A stretch of DNA of 64,000 nucleotides from positions 1-64,000 of IMG/VR virus record IMGVR_UViG_3300009285_003054; one strand, given 5' to 3'. The stretch comes from a virus. The position numbers were made by a program, and so were the translations under genes. Positions 7,206 to 16,573 of this stretch are shown here, piece by piece; within the stretch, counting starts at the first letter, position 1; the number at the start of each line of letters is the position of its first letter. The notes under the pieces are model-generated. The model had not been told where the DNA came from. It worked only from the letters and a program-made list of their open reading frames with translations, and did no database searches.

Positions 7206-7251
7206 TTGTTGCTCCTATTTGTTAAGCATGGTAATTCTTTATGGTTTTTGA

Positions 7252-9336
7252 TTAGCGCCTTCTGCATTTCATATGCGAAATTCCTGCCGAATCTCTGTAG
7301 ACATGGATATGCTGAGAGAATGCACCGTGTCCACGGATTCCTTCCGAGTGTGAGATAGCAAATATAGACGGGAATTCAATACGTAATTCCGACAAAATGT
7401 CTATCAATGTGTCCCTACCACTATCGTCCAAACCCCCATCGAACTCGTCGAGGAAGAACACGTTCAGTTGGGTTGCTCTCAATTCTCGTTCCGCTAAAAG
7501 TAGGGCTAACGACAAGCGTTTTTTCTCACCTTCAGACAGAGATCCGATTTCAAAACACACACATTTAGGATCTTTCCTATCCGATGCCTCAAATATTATT
7601 TCAGCCTCTCCCGGTGCTAGAGTAAAATTGTACTTAGGTAGCAGATTCTGGATATAGGGTGTTAGCCGAGTCTGAATCTCTGCAAGGATTTGTTGCATCC
7701 TCTCCAAGCGTAGACCCCTATTCCCGAAGGCGTCTACGCAATCGGATAGCATGGTCAGTTTCTTTCGATTCTCCACACCCTTAGCTACTTCCTTTCGTGT
7801 CGTGCGAATCTGCGCACAGAGTTTTTGTATGCGGGAGATCTTTTGTTGTACCGCCAATAGGCGTCTGCTTTCCCTATCCCATTTGGATCGAATGTCATTT
7901 CTTTCCCTAGTTACCCGATCTACCATCCGCTGAGTCTTATCCGGATGGCCTTTAGGTAGATCGGAGATCTCTACCACCAACGCCTCTCTACGGAGGATTC
8001 CCTCTAGGTGTGTTTCTATGTCGGAGATCTCTTTGTCCGTCTGTGCAAGGGTAGTCTGAATCTTCGCGAGATTCCCCACCGGTAGTTGGTCTAGCTCTTT
8101 TTGTAGTCTTTGCTCCTCTTTGAGTTGAAGAATATACTCTTCGAATAGTTTTTGCTCGCGTTGAAGCGGAGTTAACTCCGCTTTCATCTTGTTTCGACCC
8201 TGCTGGAGTGATCCGAGTCGGCTAGGGTTTATGTCACCCCGCAATTTCTGTCGACATGTAGGACACCGATCGAGACCATTGAGAGATTCGATGATCTCTA
8301 TCTGGGCGTCAAGTTTGCTCAACTGTACACGTAAGGCTTTCAACGCGGATTTTCTCTTTTCTACGTTTTCGGGGATTGCGTAACCCGGAATACCTATCAT
8401 AGTGCTTTGCAGTAGCATCTTTTCCAAAACATTTCTGCGACGTAAGTCAGGGATTTTCCCACGCAGGGTATCTCTTTCTCTTCGGAGTTTACGGATCCGT
8501 TCTCGGGTGACATGACCATCTCCATCTTGGAGTCGACTTATCTCTCTTTCTAATTTCTTGCGTCTACGTTGCTTGTCCCGCCTACGCACGGCGGATATAA
8601 GTTTTACCTCTGTTTGAGCGTATTTCTCTTTGAGGTTCTCTACCCTTTGCTGAAGTGCAGAGACTGCACTTCGTATATGATTCAATGAGTCCTCTTGCGC
8701 CAGCTCGGACTCCAATAGCTTGAGGCGGGATGATGTATCTTCTATACCAGTCAATCTCGCTTGGATTCTTTCCCTAAGAGCTTTTATTTTGATCTGGATC
8801 TCATCATAGATGCCTAGTCCATAAGCATCGCTGATATACTTCGCACGGGAGCCCGGTGTACCTGACACCAGGGGGTGGGTCGCACGGTGAGGGAGACATA
8901 CGCTTGAGCAGAATTCCTCAAAGTTTATTCCGATTAGATTGGAAACATATGTCTGAGCTTCAACAGACCGAGTAGGAGATACGGGTTGGGGTTCATCACC
9001 ACGATATACTACTACCCCGTTCTTCTTGCCCTTGATCCCATAGGACTTGCAGACCCTGTATTTGGTATACTCCCCAGCTGTCTCCTCCCGGCGGAAGATG
9101 ATTTCCAGCGTCATCCCTTGCTTGTTGCGGAGTGCAACTCGATTTACTATGCGTTGTGCTCGACCACTCTTAGTGGTCTTCCCATAGAGGATATCGAGAA
9201 TTAGCTCGGTGATATTGGTTTTTCCCGAGCCATTGTGCCCAGTGACCAGGCACAACCCCTGATCTGCTAAGGGGAGGCGAAGACTACCCCAGGTGAGGCC
9301 GTTGTGGACACGTAACTCATCAAGCAGGATGTTCAT
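7252..9336 (-). CDS. SbcC/Rad50-like recombination ATPase (phage gp46 type)
   Basis: This is the ATPase subunit of the SbcCD/Mre11-Rad50 nuclease that processes DNA ends and hairpins in recombination-dependent replication. From the ATG at 9336 it has 694 residues. It shows Walker A GHNGSGKT (33-40), long coiled coils, a zinc-hook CPTC near residue 360, the ABC signature LSEGEKKRL near 605 and Walker B NVFFLDEFD near 635. It is shorter than bacterial SbcC (about 1,050) and close to phage gp46 forms. The start overlaps the DnaX-like stop as ATGA, with GAGGAT upstream, so I prefer it to the ATG at 9360. Its nuclease partner is at 10588-11664, with the clamp loader gene between them. Confidence 0.93.
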   Translation of the reverse strand: MNILLDELRVHNGLTWGSLRLPLADQGLCLVTGHNGSGKTNITELILDILYGKTTKSGRAQRIVNRVALRNKQGMTLEIIFRREETAGEYTKYRVCKSYGIKGKKNGVVVYRGDEPQPVSPTRSVEAQTYVSNLIGINFEEFCSSVCLPHRATHPLVSGTPGSRAKYISDAYGLGIYDEIQIKIKALRERIQARLTGIEDTSSRLKLLESELAQEDSLNHIRSAVSALQQRVENLKEKYAQTEVKLISAVRRRDKQRRRKKLEREISRLQDGDGHVTRERIRKLRRERDTLRGKIPDLRRRNVLEKMLLQSTMIGIPGYAIPENVEKRKSALKALRVQLSKLDAQIEIIESLNGLDRCPTCRQKLRGDINPSRLGSLQQGRNKMKAELTPLQREQKLFEEYILQLKEEQRLQKELDQLPVGNLAKIQTTLAQTDKEISDIETHLEGILRREALVVEISDLPKGHPDKTQRMVDRVTRERNDIRSKWDRESRRLLAVQQKISRIQKLCAQIRTTRKEVAKGVENRKKLTMLSDCVDAFGNRGLRLERMQQILAEIQTRLTPYIQNLLPKYNFTLAPGEAEIIFEASDRKDPKCVCFEIGSLSEGEKKRLSLALLLAERELRATQLNVFFLDEFDGGLDDSGRDTLIDILSELRIEFPSIFAISHSEGIRGHGAFSQHIHVYRDSAGISHMKCRRR

Positions 9337-10556
9337 TCTGCTTGATCCTCTGGCACACATGTGTCCCAGAGTCCGGTGACCACCAGAGTGGTCACCAAAG
9401 ATCCCGGTACAATGAAATTTTTGGCCCTCTCATACTGGCGAGCTAGATACTCACCCCCTCTAATGAGATCAGAGAGGGAGATGCCTTCCATACCCGCATC
9501 GACTCCAGCATCCGCATAAATCCGAAACATGCTGCTCGAGAAGTAGGGATCCACCAGACTTCTCGAAATGATCGCCTTGATTGTCTGATCCCACACTCGG
9601 ATCATTCCACCGAGCAACAAGTGGGCCTCCATACCCGACTTGTTTGCGGTTCGTAATGCTTCTGTTGGGTTTCCTGCCAAGATCTCTCCGATCACGTGCA
9701 TAGCCACTTGGTCGGGGTTTCCTGACTGTACGGAGTCGATGATGGTGGGCAGCATCCTCTTGATATCAACGCCACCCTTCCTTCTCTGCGCGTTTAGGAC
9801 CTGTTCGAGTACAGATATGCTGTCTCGGGGCGTATAATTGCACGCCACAACGATCCGCTTGAGCCACTTGTTGTCTAGTGTGGCATGTTCCTCTTTGACG
9901 ATCTTGGCTAGGCGTTTGCCCAGCTCTGCAAGGGTTGGTGGTCGGATCTTCAGGTGCCCAGCTCGGCATCTTCCTATCAGAGTACTTTTGAGTTTTCCTG
10001 GATCGGTCGTGGAAAGAATCCAGATGGTACTTCCCGCGGGGTCTTCCAACGGTTTGAGCATAGCCTCCTGTGCCTGTGGTGTAAGCCCCTGGGGCTCGTC
10101 CAACAGGATCACTCTACGCTGCCCCGTCATGGTGTGCAGTCTCGATTGCTGTACCAAGCTGCGGACATCATCAATGCCTCGCTCAGACGAGGCATTGATC
10201 TCGATATGTGCAGGGTGGGTAGGTGCGGGATAAGTAGCATACTTTTTGCACGAGTCACACTTCCCACAAGGATCTGCACCGGTCGTTACCCCGATGCAGT
10301 TTATGCGCATACTTATTAGCCGAGCGAAAGATGTCTTTCCTGTCCCTGTCCGCCCTTCGATTAACCATGCCCTCGGGATGCGCTTGGCACTGAACGCATC
10401 CCGTACCACCTCGATTGCAGATGTCTGTCCAGCGAAACTCCGCATATCTCGTGGTCGATACTTGTGAGTTAGGGGAATGCCTTCCTCGGAAGTTTCCTGT
10501 TCCTGTCGAGCCCGCTCCATTATTTTATTTCGTACTGTTACGCTCGGTTTGGCCAC
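9333..10556 (-). CDS. DnaX-like clamp loader gamma/tau subunit
   Basis: This AAA+ ATPase would load a sliding clamp on primed DNA. It has 407 residues, starting at a GTG at 10556 with AAAGGAGG six bases upstream. Visible motifs are LTHKYRPRDMRSFAGQ at the N-terminus (the usual YRP..F.D.VGQ start), Walker A GRTGTGKT (68-75), zinc cysteines in CGKCDSCKK, Walker B VILLDEPQ (usually DEVH), sensor 1 STTDP and an arginine region TLIGRCRAGHL. The C-terminal helical domain is short, as in gamma rather than tau. Phages more often use gp44/gp62-type loaders, so a bacterial-type DnaX is notable. Confidence 0.9.
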   Translation of the reverse strand: MAKPSVTVRNKIMERARQEQETSEEGIPLTHKYRPRDMRSFAGQTSAIEVVRDAFSAKRIPRAWLIEGRTGTGKTSFARLISMRINCIGVTTGADPCGKCDSCKKYATYPAPTHPAHIEINASSERGIDDVRSLVQQSRLHTMTGQRRVILLDEPQGLTPQAQEAMLKPLEDPAGSTIWILSTTDPGKLKSTLIGRCRAGHLKIRPPTLAELGKRLAKIVKEEHATLDNKWLKRIVVACNYTPRDSISVLEQVLNAQRRKGGVDIKRMLPTIIDSVQSGNPDQVAMHVIGEILAGNPTEALRTANKSGMEAHLLLGGMIRVWDQTIKAIISRSLVDPYFSSSMFRIYADAGVDAGMEGISLSDLIRGGEYLARQYERAKNFIVPGSLVTTLVVTGLWDTCVPEDQAE

Positions 10557-10587
10557 GAATACCTCCTTTGGTATATTTACCCAAACT

Positions 10588-11664
10588 TTACTCTGTGTTT
10601 CGTAGTAGGTATGGCTTGACTAGTCGTATGGCAGATCCTGCATCTTCCGGAGTGTAATTCTTTTTGTGTAGTAGCCATGCCCGGAGATCTCTGGATAGAT
10701 TTTGCTTGTGTGCCTGTCGGATCAAATCTTGAGGGGTGTGTCTAGTCGAGGATGACGCTTTCGGTGTGACTTTAACTACCACCCCACAGCTAGAGACATC
10801 TACATTGTTCCGATTAGACCGGAGGTTAACCCACCCTGGGTCTCTGGCGATCCTCTGGATGTCATCTTCTGTGGGGTCTTCCAGATTTATCAAAGGCAGT
10901 ATATCGGAGTGTTGTATAGGGATGAACTCTGGGTGGTGAGGATCGTCAGTGTCTACTAGGAGAACACCTTTTTCCAAAGTTTCCCCGAAGTTCATTTGTA
11001 CCGGGGGCCCAGAATAGTGCGCACCCTTCGCAATTTGTTGACATCGGTGAATATCCCCTAATGCCCAATAAGTCACCTCGGGGATTCTGGGAAAGCGAAT
11101 TCCAGACTTAGTATACTCCCCAGTGGTATCCAGATCCGTTATGGAGCCACGAAACATCTCGTGGCTCGCCACCACAATGGGTGGGGGTTTCTTTGGGAAT
11201 TCATCGCTTACTTGCTTAACCAACAAGGACACTCTTTTATAGAAGAGACGTTCTTTCCCCACAAAGGGGACTAAGAGAAAATGTATACCATCAACGATCA
11301 CGCGGACGGGTTTTATTTCTGCTACGGTGACGTGTGGGATTCGATTTGATGCCTGTAGAATGCTGAGGAAATGTAGTGATGTGTACCCACGCTCTAGTAC
11401 GTCGTGGTTTCCATTGATGATTAGAACACGGATGTCCCAATTGCTTAGCAGACATCTGAGTAGAACGTCACGCTCTTTAGGGTAGACATTCGAGTGCTCG
11501 AATACATCCCCGGCGAGCACTACGGTGGATGCGGCTCGATCCCGAGCCGCATCGAAGATACATTGTAGAGTACTGCTATATCTCCGAAGTTTCTGCTCCA
11601 TACTAACTGTCCGTAGACCCCGAAGCGCTCCAATGTGGATATCTGCTGTGTGGATGAATCGCAT
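10588..11664 (-). CDS. SbcD/Mre11-like nuclease (phage gp47 type)
   Basis: A metallophosphoesterase-fold nuclease of 358 residues, partner of the SbcC-like ATPase. The metal-binding motifs are in order: DIH near residue 8, GDVFEH near 52, GNHD near 85, SHEMF near 165 and GDIHRCQ near 205. The start ATG at 11664 lies two bases after the RecA-like stop codon, implying coupled translation. With SbcC it would resect ends and cut hairpins; the Ser-rich C-terminal 60 residues are not recognised. Confidence 0.92.
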   Translation of the reverse strand: MRFIHTADIHIGALRGLRTVSMEQKLRRYSSTLQCIFDAARDRAASTVVLAGDVFEHSNVYPKERDVLLRCLLSNWDIRVLIINGNHDVLERGYTSLHFLSILQASNRIPHVTVAEIKPVRVIVDGIHFLLVPFVGKERLFYKRVSLLVKQVSDEFPKKPPPIVVASHEMFRGSITDLDTTGEYTKSGIRFPRIPEVTYWALGDIHRCQQIAKGAHYSGPPVQMNFGETLEKGVLLVDTDDPHHPEFIPIQHSDILPLINLEDPTEDDIQRIARDPGWVNLRSNRNNVDVSSCGVVVKVTPKASSSTRHTPQDLIRQAHKQNLSRDLRAWLLHKKNYTPEDAGSAIRLVKPYLLRNTE

Positions 11665-11666
11665 GG

Positions 11667-13070
11667 CTACTCAATATCCTTGGTGAACTCTTTGTATTGT
11701 TCAAATGCCCACCCTGTGGCCATCTGTTGTCTGCAAATGTTGTGCAGGTCTATTAGATATGTTCCGGGGTCATGTGCCTCTTCGTAAACTAGTCTTCGGA
11801 ATTCCACCCATGACATGCTCACTCCGTAGAATTTCTTGGCCTTTTTGTAGACTATTTCTTTTGTATCCCCCACAACAGTCGGAACCTGAACATTAAGGGT
11901 AACCCTTTCTCGACCAACCCATTCTGCCTGTCCAGTCATGCAGAGGAATTGAAACACATCATACGCTCGATCCACCCCCGAGCCACCACCACCGCTCTCT
12001 TTGAAGCAGATTCGACTCCATGTCTGGTCAGTGGCTGATCCTCGTCTTCGATTTTTCTTGAATGCGTGAGCAGCGTATACAAAAAAATCCTTCCCACTGA
12101 GACGCCAAGACTGCTCTATCCGCCTCCCTTTGGCTTTTACTGCCGGTTGTGGCATGCCTGATGAACGCGCAGACATCCATTCGATGGTATCCGAGTGGTG
12201 ATGGAGTGCCGATCCCCCCGTCATGTACTCTGGAGATCCAAAGACCACCCCGGGTTTTACTTTGATATGGTTGGTGAAGAAAAGCACACCACCCTTCCGT
12301 TTAAGCAGTGATCTTACTACATGAAACCCGGTACCAAACATCCGGGCTTGAGCAGCCATCGGGTTGCTGTCGGGGTTATCAGCTAATGATTTAGGGGTAA
12401 GATTGGCTGCGCTATCACAGAAAAACGCAACCTGTGGTGGGCCGGATGTATAATCCGGTAAGGTTTTCAGTACCCATGCCATGAAGCGGAACCAGTCGTC
12501 ACCCGATGGAAAATCCACAAGTTTCAAACAGGGATGGGTCCAGGATTGATTTCTCGCGTCCCATTCCAGTTCTACACCCCACTTTCGGATAGCTACTGCG
12601 CCATATGTCCAGTCTATGGCTGTCTCTGCGTCGAAAACATAGGTTACGATCCTCCTAGCAAGACAGTCACCCATAGACTCAAAGTAATCGGTTGTCTTCC
12701 CTGCGTGGGGATGCCCCGCTTTTGTATGCACCTTCCCTGGTGGGATCCCACCCCCCAGTGCTAAATCAGCCACTAAACATCCGGATGTGACGCATACGGA
12801 TGCGGTCGATACCGTGGCGTCTTCCCGCCTGCCACTGGTTTTGTCCAGAATAGTTAATAGGGTTTTATCCGGTGTCTGCACCTCAGTCGGGGTGTACTGA
12901 TCACATGCGGGTGTCGAGTTGGCTACCCCCCTCATCAATCGACACCCTAACCGTGGGTTACCTAGCTCAAAACATGGTGCGTCAATCCATTTACAGTAAA
13001 TGCAACTTTTTTTCGACTTGTGGGGTTTTCTACCATGGGGAAGGGGGCCTGGCTGATGTGGCTTTAACAT
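11667..13070 (-). CDS. RecA-like recombinase with added N-terminal cysteine cluster
   Basis: The core looks like RecA: Walker A GHPHAGKTT (119-127), a FDAE stretch and a TNHIKVKPGVVFGSPEYMTGG loop matching RecA's INQIR...GSPE...GG region. It would bind single-stranded DNA and pair homologous strands. The first 60 residues carry CIYC, then Cys at 33, 43 and 56, a likely zinc or Fe-S site absent from ordinary RecA. The start is uncertain: I chose the ATG at 13070, which overlaps the upstream gene's stop (ATGTTAA). ATGs at 13091 and 13160 are also in frame. From 13070 it has 467 residues, longer than the usual 350. Confidence 0.85.
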   Translation of the reverse strand: MLKPHQPGPLPHGRKPHKSKKSCIYCKWIDAPCFELGNPRLGCRLMRGVANSTPACDQYTPTEVQTPDKTLLTILDKTSGRREDATVSTASVCVTSGCLVADLALGGGIPPGKVHTKAGHPHAGKTTDYFESMGDCLARRIVTYVFDAETAIDWTYGAVAIRKWGVELEWDARNQSWTHPCLKLVDFPSGDDWFRFMAWVLKTLPDYTSGPPQVAFFCDSAANLTPKSLADNPDSNPMAAQARMFGTGFHVVRSLLKRKGGVLFFTNHIKVKPGVVFGSPEYMTGGSALHHHSDTIEWMSARSSGMPQPAVKAKGRRIEQSWRLSGKDFFVYAAHAFKKNRRRGSATDQTWSRICFKESGGGGSGVDRAYDVFQFLCMTGQAEWVGRERVTLNVQVPTVVGDTKEIVYKKAKKFYGVSMSWVEFRRLVYEEAHDPGTYLIDLHNICRQQMATGWAFEQYKEFTKDIE

Positions 13071-14800
13071 TGTTCTACTCGCTTTCGACATACTGCGCAG
13101 AACAGATACCTTCCCGTTCCACACAGACCGTAAATGGTTGCCGAACCACATTGGGGACACTGGTGCCCGGATGGGGCACTGTGAAATGACGTCAATTCAC
13201 CATCTGCTGTAAAATCAATCCCGGAAATAGACATACACCCGGGCTCTGGGCACTGCAGTACCGGAGTAGGTTTGTATATCAGTCGCATGGGAACCCTCAT
13301 GTGTACTCGAAGATTGTCACATGTGGGTACTTCGGATCCGAAGACCTGATTAATACTGCACCATTCCGTGGTTACTGCAGTCGTCATGCAGTTGCGCCAA
13401 AACAGTCGAAGCACCTTTTCCGGAGAGGTCTTTCCTTCGGCTACGCCATGCAGCATGGCTTCTATTTTGGGTATCATACGTGGGGATGCAGCCGAAGAGA
13501 AGACTCTATTGAGTACCCGCCCTACCAATTCCCCTGTCTGTGATAACCGAAGGGATGAGTCTTCGGTAGTGATGAATCCCGCATCAATTGCCCGTTGCAG
13601 ATTTCGGACAAAGTGCCCGATGTCATTTACTCCAATATCTCTAAGAGTCTTGAGTAGGCTACCTACAGTGTAGGGTGTCTTTTGTGGATCGTGAATCTCT
13701 ACATGTGAGGCGGTAACCAGAGTTTTCTCTGCATCCAACAAATATTGATGCATCTCATCCCAAGAACCCCCACTCTTCGATGTATGTGTCAAAAGTATTT
13801 GTTTCCGATGAATAGAGTGACACCACCGAATTCGTTGACTACTATATGTAGGGTTGGACGACTCCCCCCAACAACGGATGGCTAATTTGCCTACATTCCC
13901 TCTACTCACTTTTCGGATGGCTTCCGGTGCCATTCGCACACAGAGATCCCCATCTCCCTCCGGAAATTCAATGTGCCCCTGTAGATATATGTCTAGCATC
14001 TCCGCATAGGCTGACCCTGGGGAACTATTGCTATGTACCTCTCGCATTACATTGATCATCGAGAATGGGGATTTTTCCCGCATGACAGTTGGCTCATCAT
14101 CTATTGAGACCCGATATTTATTGGTCTCTAGTAGGTGAGCCACCATCTTCGCTCTAATCCGGGTCATCTGCCCAGAGTAGATTGTTTCCCCGGACTCTAG
14201 TGTCACACCCACTCGCCATACCTTTGCCTCGGGGTCTTTACATGTACTCCTAATGTGCTGTTCTTTTTCTGCGAGGATCTGGAGAATCACTCCAATAGTT
14301 CGATTTATGGGGAGATCTTCTGGAGCATGCATGATCTCATGGAGTACAGCTCGACCCTTAACTGCGATCATGCGATCCATAGCTACTCTTACCCAATATG
14401 CCTGTGCCACGGGGAGATCTACTTGTTTGGCGGATGCTATCGCCTTATGCAATCCCCTAACGGTCAAACGCATCAGGCGCACCCGCTTAGCTAGGGGCAA
14501 AGTTTCCTGCATAATAGATGCAAAAAACTCTCCTCGTGGGGTAGGTTCAGTAGCCAAATATACCCGATACTCGCTCATCTTCTGGAGCTGGCGTACTAGC
14601 TCGTGGTCAACTTCCCAGCGGGGGCGCATGGTCTTGATACAGATACCCAACTCGGGATAATCTGGCCAGGCCACTATGTTCGGATCGATGTGAGTTACTC
14701 TCCAGTGTGGAAGTAGTCTGCGGACAACACGGGCGACCCTTTCATCGTCTGTTACAAGAATTTTTTGGCCATGACGACTGTGCTTTGTCTGCTTGGGCAT
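13064..14800 (-). CDS. Divergent type IA topoisomerase homologue lacking the catalytic tyrosine
   Basis: This 578-residue protein follows the TopA layout: a Toprim-like start (QKILVTDDERVARVV), YLATEPTPRGEF in place of the usual ATDxDREGE, an NRTIGVILQILAEKEQHI stretch matching the GRVQ region, PFSMINVMRE matching PFTTSTLQQ, and the RLSQTGELVGRVL...FSSA end of the core. The C-terminus has zinc-ribbon pairs (CPEPGC, CPQCGS, CAVC). The catalytic ITYxRTDS motif reads IEFPEGDG: the tyrosine is Phe (codon TTT), and the Toprim DxD is Glu-Pro-Thr. Normal relaxation by strand cleavage is therefore doubtful. It may bind DNA without cutting. The start has GGAG eight bases upstream. Confidence 0.8.
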   Translation of the reverse strand: MPKQTKHSRHGQKILVTDDERVARVVRRLLPHWRVTHIDPNIVAWPDYPELGICIKTMRPRWEVDHELVRQLQKMSEYRVYLATEPTPRGEFFASIMQETLPLAKRVRLMRLTVRGLHKAIASAKQVDLPVAQAYWVRVAMDRMIAVKGRAVLHEIMHAPEDLPINRTIGVILQILAEKEQHIRSTCKDPEAKVWRVGVTLESGETIYSGQMTRIRAKMVAHLLETNKYRVSIDDEPTVMREKSPFSMINVMREVHSNSSPGSAYAEMLDIYLQGHIEFPEGDGDLCVRMAPEAIRKVSRGNVGKLAIRCWGESSNPTYSSQRIRWCHSIHRKQILLTHTSKSGGSWDEMHQYLLDAEKTLVTASHVEIHDPQKTPYTVGSLLKTLRDIGVNDIGHFVRNLQRAIDAGFITTEDSSLRLSQTGELVGRVLNRVFSSAASPRMIPKIEAMLHGVAEGKTSPEKVLRLFWRNCMTTAVTTEWCSINQVFGSEVPTCDNLRVHMRVPMRLIYKPTPVLQCPEPGCMSISGIDFTADGELTSFHSAPSGHQCPQCGSATIYGLCGTGRYLFCAVCRKRVEQC

Positions 14801-15150
14801 GTTTTGGCTCCATCAAGAGGGCTGGCCACCCTTCGAATTACATCTTCAGTTATAGGATCAAATGACAGGAGTATGTTGTCACAACGGCAACCGTTGTGAT
14901 ATCTCAGTATACGGGGAATTCTCGCTACGGGAATATGGTGGGAATCCTCGGGGGTTATCATTACAATGGTGGGATGTTCTAGTAATGGTGCATTTTCCGA
15001 GAAAACTTGAATATGCCCAGACATCCTTCGATCATCTGGGGATATTATGAGCACTACACAGCAGGGGTACTTTCGGATATACTTCCGAAACCCCCTTGCT
15101 GTGATCCTCCTAGCCACATACATATCGACTGGTGTGGAAGACGAAGACAT
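14752..15150 (-). CDS. Hypothetical protein (132 aa)
   Basis: This frame overlaps the topoisomerase-like start by 49 bases in another phase. It encodes alternating strands and helices (CCVVLIISPDDRRM, HPTIVMITPEDSHH), which suggests a small alpha/beta fold. No family is recognised. The overlap and shared direction place it in the same operon as the topoisomerase homologue and RecA-like gene. Confidence 0.65.
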   Translation of the reverse strand: MSSSSTPVDMYVARRITARGFRKYIRKYPCCVVLIISPDDRRMSGHIQVFSENAPLLEHPTIVMITPEDSHHIPVARIPRILRYHNGCRCDNILLSFDPITEDVIRRVASPLDGAKTCPSRQSTVVMAKKFL

Positions 15151-15168
15151 TCTGGTTGCACCCTTCTC

Positions 15169-16509
15169 TCAATCCAACAGGGTTCTTTTTCGAGCAGCCT
15201 GTGGGATTCTGGTCTTCCGTCCAGAATCTACGGCACTTTTCTTGGTGTTGGCTGACCCCTTTTCTTTAGAGATCTTGCTGCGTTTGGGTTTCCTGGCTGG
15301 GGCATCTTCTTCGTCGCCATCATCCCTGTCTTCCTCGTCATCTTCCTCGTTATCCCACCCGGATTTCTTCCCTTTGGTCTGGGTGTCTTCTTCAATCAAC
15401 TCCGGACGAGGAAGTCCTTCCTCATCGTAGTATCCACAACGGACCAAAGTCTCTTTGAGCTCTTCCCCGCTTATTATGCTGGATGCGATCATCTCATCCA
15501 GTGGAGCAATCGCCGCCGGACGTAGCGTCTTGTATTTGCGGAGTAGCCCTTTTGCTTTGGTAGCGTCCCGTGTTGGTTTCCCATCACTGTCTACCTCCTT
15601 TGCTGTCTGCCGCATCGATGTGATAGTATCCAAGCCGACAGTGGTACCATCAGAGAGCTTGTACTTTCCGTAGACTATCGCTATCTCCTCCCGGGTCAAG
15701 TCGTTTTGAGTAACGTGGATGACAGACCACATCTGATCGGGGCGTTGTGATTTGTCCATGGTGATGCACACATCCCAGCCACCCTCATTCGCGAAGGGGT
15801 TGGACTTCACGGCTCGCGAGAGCCGTTCCATTGCCTGCCATGCAGTGTAGGGGACACCACCCCGATTAACCACACCAACCATTTCCTCGGTGAGCCTCCC
15901 CCCGCGTTTGGCCTGGCGTTTCCGGTCAATTGCATAGAACATAGTTCTACGCGGTGCCCTTGCTTTGAAATCTTCATAGAGTGGATCGGATACAGGAGCC
16001 AATGCAATAGCTTTGCCTAAGTCCAACGACCGTCGAGCAAAACGAGTCGTAGATACGATGCATCGGGCTCGTTTTTTTGCACTGGTGGTGGCCGTCGGGT
16101 TCTTGAGTACCTTGAGTGCTGCCATTATATCGGAAGGAATAGGTATCCCCGAACGTTGAAGATCCTTTGCAGTGAGGACCTCACCCGACTTGTATCCCGC
16201 TTTGGTGATTGGGTCTATGTAGTCTACCAACACCTCGCGGTATGGATCAAAGCGTGGACACATCACAGGGAAGCCCGGTGGTCTGCGTATGGCTTTGGGC
16301 TCTACCCCCCTTTTTCTTGCAAGTGATCTGTTTCTTTTGATCTCGTCGGCATATGCCGCTGCATCCGGAATGACCCAGTACTGCATAAGATCTTGGATGG
16401 TACCAACTGGTCGAAAATTGTGTTCGGTTGCAGTTATCTCGTGATATACAACCTCTTCATCCCACGGGGGCTTCTTACCCGATGCTTTTTTGTCATCAAA
16501 CGATTTCAT
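15169..16509 (-). CDS. Hypothetical DNA-metabolism protein with acidic and basic tail
   Basis: The protein has 446 residues, and the start is supported by AAGGAG before the ATG at 16509. The body is unrecognised; it includes a basic SAKKRARCIVSTTRFARRS stretch and a WSVIHVTQNDLTREE segment. The last 75 residues switch from strongly acidic (EEDDEEDRDDGDEED) to Lys/Arg-rich. An abundant acidic-tailed protein in a replication operon could be the single-strand binding protein, but nothing in the core proves it. Confidence 0.75.
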   Translation of the reverse strand: MKSFDDKKASGKKPPWDEEVVYHEITATEHNFRPVGTIQDLMQYWVIPDAAAYADEIKRNRSLARKRGVEPKAIRRPPGFPVMCPRFDPYREVLVDYIDPITKAGYKSGEVLTAKDLQRSGIPIPSDIMAALKVLKNPTATTSAKKRARCIVSTTRFARRSLDLGKAIALAPVSDPLYEDFKARAPRRTMFYAIDRKRQAKRGGRLTEEMVGVVNRGGVPYTAWQAMERLSRAVKSNPFANEGGWDVCITMDKSQRPDQMWSVIHVTQNDLTREEIAIVYGKYKLSDGTTVGLDTITSMRQTAKEVDSDGKPTRDATKAKGLLRKYKTLRPAAIAPLDEMIASSIISGEELKETLVRCGYYDEEGLPRPELIEEDTQTKGKKSGWDNEEDDEEDRDDGDEEDAPARKPKRSKISKEKGSANTKKSAVDSGRKTRIPQAARKRTLLD

Positions 16510-16573
16510 TTTTAGCTCCTTACCCTATTGTGTGAGGTTTCTGTTTCTTTAGGCAATAGTGCAGTGGCCACCG

